From an uncultured Chthoniobacterales bacterium (GTDB lineage Bacteria > Verrucomicrobiota > Verrucomicrobiae > Chthoniobacterales > UBA10450): a DNA stretch of 5,254 nt. Numbering within the stretch: the first letter of the stretch is position 1; the number at the start of each line of letters is the position of its first letter. Both the position numbers and the translations under genes were made by a program. Location of the stretch: positions 1 to 5,254 of the forward strand of contig CATPCN010000209.1 in the NCBI GenBank assembly GCA_955652855.1, written 5' to 3'. A model generated the notes under the pieces. That model was not told where the DNA came from, did no database searches, and saw nothing but the letters and a program-made list of their open reading frames with translations. Positions 1-4,908 of the stretch are shown here, piece by piece.

Positions 1-2
1 AC

Positions 3-260
3 CTCGCGCCGCTCACCGCACGTCACGGTGCGCGCGTGGTGGCGCTCGAGCTCGACGTCACCAACCCCTCGCAGATTCAGGCCGCGGTCGCCGCGGCGCC
101 CGATCTGGAGCTGCTCATCAACAACGCCGGCGTCGCCGGCCACGTCGGCGGTGTCTTCACCGACCCGCAGTGGCTTGCCGCCGGGCGGCAGGAGATGGAA
201 GTGAACTTCTTCGGCACCTTCGCGATGGCGCAGGCCTTCGCGCCGGCGCTGGCTAAGGCG
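3..260 (+). CDS. Short-chain dehydrogenase/reductase fragment (N-terminal half, both ends missing)
   Basis: This is an 86-codon fragment of a classical short-chain dehydrogenase/reductase, an NAD(P)-dependent Rossmann-fold oxidoreductase. Visible landmarks are LDVT (fragment residues 17-20, adenine-binding acidic residue), the structural NNAG motif (40-43) and VNFFGT (67-72), whose Asn belongs to the catalytic tetrad. The glycine-rich cofactor loop lies off the left edge. The Ser, Tyr and Lys of the active site are absent because the family resemblance stops right after the helix ending PALAKA, about where IVNxSS should follow. The frame stays open to 464, but that continuation reads the next gene out of frame and is not SDR-like. 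GC is about 72% by hand count and about 77 of 86 codons end in G or C, unlike everything to its right. Substrate cannot be inferred. As it stands it cannot make an active enzyme. Confidence 0.8.
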
Positions 261-262
261 AC
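254..262. other. Chimeric junction between two unrelated gene fragments
   Basis: The SDR resemblance ends around the codons for ALAKA (249-260). The HMG-CoA lyase resemblance begins in a different frame just after an in-frame TAA at 254-256. Hand-counted GC falls from about 186/260 on the left to about 137/250 on the right (261-510), and GC3 falls from about 90% to about 55%. No insertion sequence, target duplication or attachment-site-like repeat is visible at the join. Simple explanations are a misassembly joining contigs from two organisms, or a genuine deletion or recombination that removed the SDR 3' half and the lyase 5' two thirds. Confidence 0.75.
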
Positions 263-514
263 GTTTTGTCCCGTATCGTCGAGGGCGTATATCTCCAGTT
301 CATCGAGGCACGGTTCGATTCCGTCGTTGGTGGACTTGGCGGTTGCCCGTTCGCGCAAGACGAGCTCGTCGGAAACATTCCGACGGAAGAAGTTGTCCGT
401 GCTCTGCGGCAACGCGGGCAGAATCTGTCATTACAGGAGGCAGTTGCGTCAGTTATGGCGATGAATCGTGCGATCAGCGACGAATTTTCAGCTGTTGAAG
501 CCGCTGATCATTAG
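257..514 (+). pseudogene. Hydroxymethylglutaryl-CoA lyase family, C-terminal fragment (5' part missing)
   Basis: The fragment encodes about 85 residues matching the C-terminal end of HMG-CoA lyase, which splits HMG-CoA into acetoacetate and acetyl-CoA at the end of leucine degradation. The diagnostic stretch is RFDSVVGGLGGCPFA followed by DELVGN. The Cys (codon 344-346) corresponds to the catalytic glycine-loop Cys of the family, and the Asn of VGN to the metal-site Asn (Cys266 and Asn275 in the human enzyme). The Arg-Asp near the N-terminus and the HxH metal ligands are missing, so this piece cannot be active. A TTG at 266 could serve formally as a start, but the resemblance extends upstream to about 257, where it meets the chimeric junction, so I read this as a truncated gene. 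It ends in TAG, overlapping the stop of the carboxyltransferase gene on the opposite strand by four bases. That neighbour catalyses a preceding step of the same pathway. In the intact organism the gene may well be complete. Confidence 0.78.
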
Positions 515-2139
515 ACCTGCACGACGCCGGTGTGAAATCGCGCTTTCGGCATCGGTCGCGAAACATATTCGAGCAGCCGCATGAGTTTTTGGCGCGTTTC
601 TTCCGGTTGAATAATCGCGTCTACCCATCCGCGCGCTGCTCCGTAGCGAATGTCGGTTTGTTCTTCGTAAGTTTTTTTCACGGTTGCGCGAAGTTCCTCG
701 AGTTCTTCGGGCGACGATTTTTTGTCGCGATCACGCGCGCGCGCGAGCACGCTGAAGACGGTGTCGGAAGCTTGCGCTGCGCCCATCACGGCATAACGCG
801 CATTCGGCCAGGCGAGAATGAACCGCGGATCGTAAGCTTTGCCGCAGAGCGCATAATTTCCAGCGCCGAATGATCCGCCAATCACGACGGTGATTTTCGG
901 CACGACGGAATTGCTCACCGCGTTCACGAGCTTCGCGCCACTGCGAATGATGCCGCTTTGCTCGGCGTCGCGGCCAACCATGAACCCGGTGACATCCTGG
1001 AAAAAAATAATCGGCAGCTCGGTTTGGTTGCAATCCATGACGAAACGCGCGGCTTTGTCTGCACTATCGGCGTAGATGACGCCGCCCATTTGAATGCCCT
1101 CGGTTTTGGTGCGCACTTGCAACCGCTGGTTCGCAACAATGCCGACGCTGCGACCGGCGATGCGCGCGTAGGCAGTCACGAGTGTCTTGCCGTAATCGGC
1201 TTTGTATTCGTCGAGCGAATCGGAATCGATGATCGAAGCGAGCAAATCGCGCGCGTCGTAATTATTCTGACCATCGAGACCGATCAAATCGTAAATCGCG
1301 TTCGGAGTTTTTGCGGGGCGCGGCGTTTTTATTGTCGATCTTGTCTTTCCCGCTTGTTCCGATTCCGGTAAATGCGCGACGAGCGAACGCAACCGCTTCA
1401 AACATGACGCGTCATCCTTTTCGTAAAAATCGACCGTGCCGCTGATTTCGGCGTGCATTTTCGCGCCGCCGAGTTCCTCTTGATCGACGATTTGGCCAAT
1501 GGCGGCTTTGACCAACGACGGTCCGGCGAGATAAAGACCGCTGCCTTCGGTCATAAGAATCTTGTCGCAAAGCACGGGCAGATACGCGCCGCCAGCGACG
1601 CAGTTGCCCATGATGGCGGCGAATTGCGGAAGGCCGGCCGCGGAAATGACGGCGTTGTTTCGAAAGATGCGACCGAAATCATCTTCATCGGGAAAAATTT
1701 CGTCCTGCATCGGAAGAAAGACGCCGGCTGAATCGACAAGATAAATAATGGGCAGCGCACATTCGAAAGCGATGCGTTGCGCGCGGATCACCTTTTTCGC
1801 GGTCTGCGGAAAGAACGCGCCGGCCTTCACGCTCGCGTCGTTCGCGATGATCATGCAGGGAACGCTGCAGACATTGCCGATTCCAGCGATTGCTCCGGCG
1901 GCGGCAATGTTCCCCCACTGCTCGTACATTTTGTAAGCGGCCCAAAGTCCGACCTCGAAAAATTCCGCGTCGGAATCGAGAAGCTTGGCGATCCGTTCGC
2001 GCGCTGGCAATCGTCCAAGTTTTCGCTGGCGGTCGAGGCCGGCCTTGCCGCCGCCTTCGCGCAGTTTTTCTTCTTCCTTGGCCATCGCGACACACCAATC
2101 GCGCAATGTTTCCGAAGAAGATGTCGATGTACGGGACAT
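511..2139 (-). CDS. Acyl-CoA carboxylase carboxyltransferase (beta) subunit, methylcrotonoyl-CoA carboxylase type
   Basis: This is a complete 542-residue biotin-dependent carboxyltransferase with the two-lobed crotonase-like fold. It moves CO2 from carboxybiotin to an acyl-CoA in the cytoplasm. Visible parts are GGGKAGLDRQ and ARERIAKLLD near residues 28-55; the N-lobe CoA site with LVDSAGVFLP (134-143) and GNCVAGGAYLP (178-188); LAGPSLVKAAIGQ (204-216); a variable linker at about 255-290; and the C-lobe with QDVTGFMVGR (381-390), IGGSFGAGNYALCG (420-433) and WPNARYAVMGAAQAS (444-458). The FGAGNY and NAR-MG-QA patterns favour the MCC beta branch over propionyl-CoA or acetyl-CoA carboxylase, and the adjacent HMG-CoA lyase fragment points to leucine catabolism. 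Other branched or unsaturated acyl-CoA substrates remain possible. The biotin carboxylase/BCCP partner is not in the window. The ATG start gives the usual N-terminus. No clear Shine-Dalgarno lies in front of it. Length is normal and no frameshift is evident. Confidence 0.93.
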   Translation of the reverse strand: MSRTSTSSSETLRDWCVAMAKEEEKLREGGGKAGLDRQRKLGRLPARERIAKLLDSDAEFFEVGLWAAYKMYEQWGNIAAAGAIAGIGNVCSVPCMIIANDASVKAGAFFPQTAKKVIRAQRIAFECALPIIYLVDSAGVFLPMQDEIFPDEDDFGRIFRNNAVISAAGLPQFAAIMGNCVAGGAYLPVLCDKILMTEGSGLYLAGPSLVKAAIGQIVDQEELGGAKMHAEISGTVDFYEKDDASCLKRLRSLVAHLPESEQAGKTRSTIKTPRPAKTPNAIYDLIGLDGQNNYDARDLLASIIDSDSLDEYKADYGKTLVTAYARIAGRSVGIVANQRLQVRTKTEGIQMGGVIYADSADKAARFVMDCNQTELPIIFFQDVTGFMVGRDAEQSGIIRSGAKLVNAVSNSVVPKITVVIGGSFGAGNYALCGKAYDPRFILAWPNARYAVMGAAQASDTVFSVLARARDRDKKSSPEELEELRATVKKTYEEQTDIRYGAARGWVDAIIQPEETRQKLMRLLEYVSRPMPKARFHTGVVQV

Positions 2140-2200
2140 GATCGCGAAGGACGCTTAAGCCGCAGAAGCGATTGAATCAAGCGCAGCTACCGGCCCCGAG

Positions 2201-2229
2201 ATTATGAGACGCGGTTGCGCGTCTAATAA
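2201..2229 (-). promoter_or_regulatory. Possible promoter for the carboxyltransferase gene
   Basis: On the minus strand a CATAAT (2206-2201) matches a sigma70 -10 box at five of six positions. Seventeen bases upstream sits TTATTA (2229-2224), a poor -35 with about three matches. A transcript starting about seven bases downstream would give the carboxyltransferase gene a leader of about 55 bases. The spacer between the two boxes is almost entirely filled by a 7-bp inverted repeat, an arrangement seen with some repressors and MerR-type activators. The -35 is weak, so this is a candidate only. Confidence 0.2.
2202..2229. repeat. Inverted repeat / hairpin spanning the end of the small membrane protein gene
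   Basis: AGACGCG (2207-2213) and CGCGTCT (2218-2224) are perfect reverse complements around a 4-base loop. Beyond one G/A mismatch, TTAT (2202-2205) pairs with ATAA (2226-2229), giving 11 of 12 paired positions. The minus-strand stop codon of the 100-residue membrane protein (2225-2223) lies within the right arm. There is no U-run after the stem on either strand, so it is not a classical intrinsic terminator. It could be a 3' mRNA hairpin, an operator for the downstream carboxyltransferase gene, or both. Confidence 0.5.
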
Positions 2230-2525
2230 ATATCGGTTTCGGAACGGTAACCGGAATCACCACGAATCGAGCGCAAACGATTTCGGCTGCCGCGCTCCGA
2301 TTCCGGGCGATTGATTCGTTCCAAGGCGACTCGCACGAGTAACGGTACCGCTGCGAGTGCACCGACGGAAACCAAGGCTATCGCAGCTGCCTGTCGCGCA
2401 GGCCGATTAATCTTATCGGCCATCAACATTCCCAAGCCGAGGCCGAAAGCCGCGCGCGTAAGCATCAGCAATCCGTCGAGTGGCAGTTGCTCAGCAGTTT
2501 TTGGAATGGATATCGGAAGCGACAT
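2223..2525 (-). CDS. Small unrecognised membrane protein, 100 aa
   Basis: I do not recognise a family. The protein has a short polar N-terminus, a moderately hydrophobic segment at about 17-36 (rich in Leu, Gly, Met and Ala, with one Arg), a short basic hinge (DKINRPARQ, 37-45), a strongly hydrophobic segment at about 46-67, then a charged Arg-rich tail to residue 100. This suggests a two-pass inner-membrane protein with a cytoplasmic basic tail. The NRP tripeptide occurs twice, straight after the first segment (40-42) and straight after the second (72-74). Support for reality: it fills an otherwise empty gap, has coherent hydrophobic patterning, and has a plausible ribosome binding site (AAAGGG six bases before the ATG). 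It precedes the carboxyltransferase gene on the same strand by 83 bases and is divergent from manC. Function is unknown and no link to leucine catabolism is implied by its sequence. Confidence 0.65.
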   Translation of the reverse strand: MSLPISIPKTAEQLPLDGLLMLTRAAFGLGLGMLMADKINRPARQAAAIALVSVGALAAVPLLVRVALERINRPESERGSRNRLRSIRGDSGYRSETDIY

Positions 2526-2531
2526 CGCCTA

Positions 2532-2537
2532 CCCTTT
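2532..2537 (-). promoter_or_regulatory. Ribosome binding site of the small membrane protein
   Basis: On the minus strand AAAGGG is followed by six bases and then the ATG at 2525, which is good Shine-Dalgarno spacing. The same bases overlap a TATAAA (2540-2535) that looks like a -10 box. If that box were used, the transcript would be nearly leaderless, so I prefer the ribosome-site reading. This supports the chosen start. Confidence 0.45.
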
Positions 2538-2576
2538 ATACGACCGGTTTCCGAAAAAGAAACGGGAAAATCTGCC

Positions 2577-2592
2577 GACCCGCGATCGGGTC
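2577..2592. repeat. Perfect 6-bp inverted repeat in the divergent intergenic region
   Basis: GACCCG (2577-2582) and CGGGTC (2587-2592) flank a 4-base spacer. They sit 16 bases upstream of the manC ATG, in the 83-base gap between the divergent membrane-protein gene and manC. It could be an operator or a 5'-UTR hairpin near the manC start. No T-run follows on the plus strand, so it is not a terminator. Short GC-rich inverted repeats arise by chance at this base composition. Confidence 0.3.
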
Positions 2593-2608
2593 TGCTTGCG
2601 GTTTCACG

Positions 2609-3682
2609 ATGTCTGATCCGATCTACGCGCTCATTCTTGCCGGCGGCAGCGGCGAGCGTTTTTGGCCGTTGAGCCGGCGCGCGCGCCCAAAACAATTACT
2701 GCGGCTGGTTTCAAAAAAGACGCTGCTCGAAGAAACGGTCGAGCGCCTCGAAGGCCTAGTCGCGAAGGAGCGGATTCTCATTCTAACGAATGTCGAACAA
2801 GAGTCAGCCGTTCGGGAATTGATGAAGGGGTGGCCGAAAGAAAATATTCTGGCCGAACCGGACAAGCGCGACACAGCGGCGGCGGTCGCGCTCGGCACGG
2901 GATGGGTCGCGGTGCGCGATCACGCGGCGACGATGATTGTGTTGCCAGCCGATCACGTAATCAAGGACACAGCAGCTTTTCAGAAAACGCTCGGGACGGC
3001 CGCGGCCGCGGCGCAGGAATCAGGGGCGCTGGTCACCATCGGAATCAAACCGACCTGGGCATGTCCGGGATTTGGTTACATCGAGCAAGGTGAAGCGGTT
3101 CGCTTGCACGCAGCGAGTGGAACAGATTCGATTCATCAGGTCGTTCGTTTCCGCGAAAAGCCGAACCTGGATCTGGCCGAATCGTTTCTGCGCAAAGGCA
3201 ATTTCCGCTGGAACGCCGGCATGTTTGTGTGGTCCGTTCCCACCGTGCTGAGCGAGTTTAATCGACATGCGCCAGAGTTGGCGGATTTCATTTCACAACT
3301 GCGCGCGCCGAATAATTTCGAAAAAACGCTGCGCGATCGTTTCGCGAAGCTGCCCCGGATTTCTTTCGACTACGCGATCATGGAAAAAGCCGACCGCGTG
3401 CTCGTGGTCGAGGCGGATTTCGATTGGGACGACGTCGGAAGCTGGCGCGCAGTGGCGAGCTACTTCAAGAACGACGAGGCGGGCAATGCAGCGAATCGCG
3501 ACATTGTGGCCGTCGATTCGTCGAACAACATTGTCTTCGATCAAGAGGAAACGAACATCGCGTTGCTCGGCGTCCACAATCTCATCGTGGTAAAGACACG
3601 CGACGCGATTTTGATTTGTCACCGGCATCAGGCGGAAAAGATCAAGAACCTTGTCGCAAAGCTTCCGCCGGAATTGCAATGA
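2609..3682 (+). CDS. manC: Mannose-1-phosphate guanylyltransferase (GDP-mannose pyrophosphorylase)
   Basis: This 357-residue cytoplasmic nucleotidyltransferase makes GDP-mannose from mannose-1-phosphate and GTP, feeding polysaccharide and glycan synthesis. The GT-A fold signature is complete: LAGGSGERFWPLSR with PKQ (10-29), EPDKRDTA (83-90), LPADH (112-116), FREKP (181-185), WNAGMFVW (201-208) and DWDDVGSW (272-279). It is the short single-domain type, lacking the C-terminal phosphomannose isomerase domain of bifunctional enzymes of about 480 residues. The start is the ATG at 2609. An in-frame GTG at 2480 would add 43 residues with no family resemblance and run through the opposite-strand gene. 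No Shine-Dalgarno is visible before 2609. Two local variants stand out: RDTA where many relatives have RNTA, and ACPGFGYIE where TGYGYI is common. It is the first gene of a tight plus-strand run; its TGA overlaps the ruvX ATG by four bases. A hexose-1-phosphate guanylyltransferase with another sugar is possible but less likely. Confidence 0.93.
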   Translation: MSDPIYALILAGGSGERFWPLSRRARPKQLLRLVSKKTLLEETVERLEGLVAKERILILTNVEQESAVRELMKGWPKENILAEPDKRDTAAAVALGTGWVAVRDHAATMIVLPADHVIKDTAAFQKTLGTAAAAAQESGALVTIGIKPTWACPGFGYIEQGEAVRLHAASGTDSIHQVVRFREKPNLDLAESFLRKGNFRWNAGMFVWSVPTVLSEFNRHAPELADFISQLRAPNNFEKTLRDRFAKLPRISFDYAIMEKADRVLVVEADFDWDDVGSWRAVASYFKNDEAGNAANRDIVAVDSSNNIVFDQEETNIALLGVHNLIVVKTRDAILICHRHQAEKIKNLVAKLPPELQ

Positions 3683-4131
3683 GCATTGCGCAATTTCGTT
3701 CGCGTCTGCTTGGCATTGATTTTGGGCGCGCCCGAATCGGTATCGCGATTTCGGATGAGCTGCAATTTCTGGCGCATCCTCTCGAAACTATTCCCGCGGC
3801 CAGCCTGGAGAAGGCAGCGGCGCGGATTTCCTCGATTGTGCGCGAAAAAAATGTCGACCTTGTCGTGGTCGGCCTCCCGCGACACATGAACGGTAGCCTG
3901 GGTGAAGCAGCCGCGGAAGCGAACGGCTTCGCCGAAAAACTCCGGTCGTTGCTCCCGTGCAAAGTGATTACATGGGATGAGCGATTAAGCACGCTCGCGG
4001 CGCATCGCGCTCTGCAATCGGCCGGAAAAAAAAGTAAGCAGACGAAGAACTATGTCGATCAAGTCGCGGCGCAAATGATCCTGCAGGGTTATCTCGATTC
4101 GTTGCAAGGTGGAACTCCGCCACCAGAATAG
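3679..4131 (+). CDS. ruvX: RuvX/YqgF family putative pre-16S rRNA nuclease
   Basis: This 150-residue protein of the RNase H-like YqgF family is linked in E. coli to 16S rRNA 5'-end maturation. The Holliday-junction resolvase role has been proposed from the fold. The motifs are all present: GIDFGRARIGIAISD (12-26, first catalytic Asp), VVGLPRHMNGS (63-73), DERLST (100-105, acidic residue) and YVDQVAAQMIL (125-135, last Asp). PRHMNG replaces the more usual PLNMDG. Length is typical. The start is fixed by the ATGA overlap with manC at 3679-3682. A weak GGAA lies seven bases upstream, so translation is probably coupled. The frame is open much further upstream, but that part is a shadow of manC. 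The stop TAG is followed directly by the truA ATG. Confidence 0.93.
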   Translation: MSIAQFRSRLLGIDFGRARIGIAISDELQFLAHPLETIPAASLEKAAARISSIVREKNVDLVVVGLPRHMNGSLGEAAAEANGFAEKLRSLLPCKVITWDERLSTLAAHRALQSAGKKSKQTKNYVDQVAAQMILQGYLDSLQGGTPPPE

Positions 4132-4872
4132 ATGCCGGCGCGGCTGAAATTTATTGTCGCTTACGATGGTGGGCCGTTCGCCGGATGGCAGAGCCAATCG
4201 CGCGGTGACACCATTCAAGACCGGCTCGAGCAGGCATTCCGACGAGTGGGCGGCACACGCGTGCGGGTGCATGGCGCTGGCCGCACTGATGCCGGCGTGC
4301 ACGCTCTCGCGCAATGCGCGCACGTGGATTTGCCGAATCGCGATCTGCCCAAGGAAACGTGGGGGCCGGCGTTAAACGCCTTTCTTCCTTCCACGATCCG
4401 CGTGCTCCGTTGCAACTATGTCGATCCAAAATTTCACGCGCGATTCTCGGCCAAAGGTAAGGTTTATCGTTATCGAATTTGGAACGCAGCAATCCCTTCG
4501 CCTTTTGAAACAGGGCGCGCATGGCATGTGGTGAGGCCGTTGGATTTCGAAGCAATGTCGACAGCGGCGCAGCAGTTTGTTGGGAAACACGACTTTGCGC
4601 AGTTCGCCGCAAATCGCGGAAGGCCAGAGCAAAACACGGTGCGAACGATTCATTCAGCGCGCGCCCGCCGCAACGGAACTCTAATCACTCTCGAGTTGGA
4701 TGGAGATGGATTTCTCTACAAGATGGCGCGCCTGATCACGGGCACGATTCTTCGGTGTGGTCTCGGGAAAAGCTCCGCGCGTAATATTGTCGATCTTCTT
4801 AAGGTAGGTCACGCCGACCCTCGATTGGTGGCGCCGGCCGAGGGTCTTTTCCTCGTCCGCGTTCGTTATTAA
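4132..4872 (+). CDS. truA: tRNA pseudouridine(38-40) synthase TruA
   Basis: This 246-residue TruA isomerises uridines 38, 39 and 40 in the tRNA anticodon arm. The catalytic Asp is residue 53 in GRTDAGVHA (50-58). Other family landmarks are YDGGPFAGWQ (11-20), ALNAFLP (80-86), FHARFSAKGKVYRYRIW (101-117), KHDFAQFAA (152-160), DGDGFLYKMAR (190-200) and the C-terminal APAEGLFLVRVRY (234-246). It is slightly shorter than the E. coli enzyme (270 residues), as in many bacteria, and looks intact. The ATG abuts the ruvX TAG with no gap. The nearest Shine-Dalgarno-like bases (AAGGTGG, 4106-4112) lie about 20 bases upstream, inside a small 5-bp stem (4108-4112 with 4120-4124), so start depends largely on coupling to ruvX. 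No terminator follows; the next gene begins 36 bases later. Confidence 0.96.
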   Translation: MPARLKFIVAYDGGPFAGWQSQSRGDTIQDRLEQAFRRVGGTRVRVHGAGRTDAGVHALAQCAHVDLPNRDLPKETWGPALNAFLPSTIRVLRCNYVDPKFHARFSAKGKVYRYRIWNAAIPSPFETGRAWHVVRPLDFEAMSTAAQQFVGKHDFAQFAANRGRPEQNTVRTIHSARARRNGTLITLELDGDGFLYKMARLITGTILRCGLGKSSARNIVDLLKVGHADPRLVAPAEGLFLVRVRY

Positions 4873-4895
4873 GCGGCCTGGCGGCTCGGATTGGC

Positions 4896-4900
4896 AGGAG
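4896..4900 (+). promoter_or_regulatory. Ribosome binding site choosing a GTG start for the CHASE3 protein
   Basis: AGGAG at 4896-4900 lies eight bases before GTG at 4909, close to optimal. The alternative ATG at 4921 is in the same frame but 20 bases away, so the GTG is favoured. The site sits in a potential small hairpin, GCAGG (4894-4898) with CCTGC (4902-4906) around a 3-base loop, which could modestly limit initiation. Confidence 0.5.
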
Positions 4901-4908
4901 ACCTGCTT

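Noticed and set aside
36..464. A continuous plus-strand frame that could be read as a 142-residue SDR-like protein
   Set aside because: Only the part before about 260 resembles an SDR. The rest reads the HMG-CoA lyase region in the wrong frame and is Ser/Arg-rich noise created by the junction.
958..1371. Plus-strand open frame antisense to the carboxyltransferase gene (a similar one lies at 1777-2175)
   Set aside because: The composition is that of a shadow frame of a GC-rich gene, with no recognisable domain. The minus-strand gene is full length with all its motifs.
2202..2229. Intrinsic terminator at the strong inverted repeat
   Set aside because: There is no U-run after the stem on either strand, and the stop codon of the upstream gene lies in the stem.
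2535..2540. TATAAA on the minus strand as a -10 box for the membrane protein
   Set aside because: It is only nine bases from the ATG, has no acceptable -35, and overlaps a better explanation as a ribosome binding site.
2480..2608. Upstream GTG start extending manC by 43 residues
   Set aside because: The extension lacks family resemblance, runs antisense through the small membrane protein gene, and the ATG at 2609 gives the standard N-terminus just before the LAGGSGERFWP motif.
3424..3678. N-terminal extension of the ruvX frame by 85 residues
   Set aside because: It lies wholly inside manC in another frame and is Arg-rich shadow sequence. RuvX proteins are normally about 140-150 residues.
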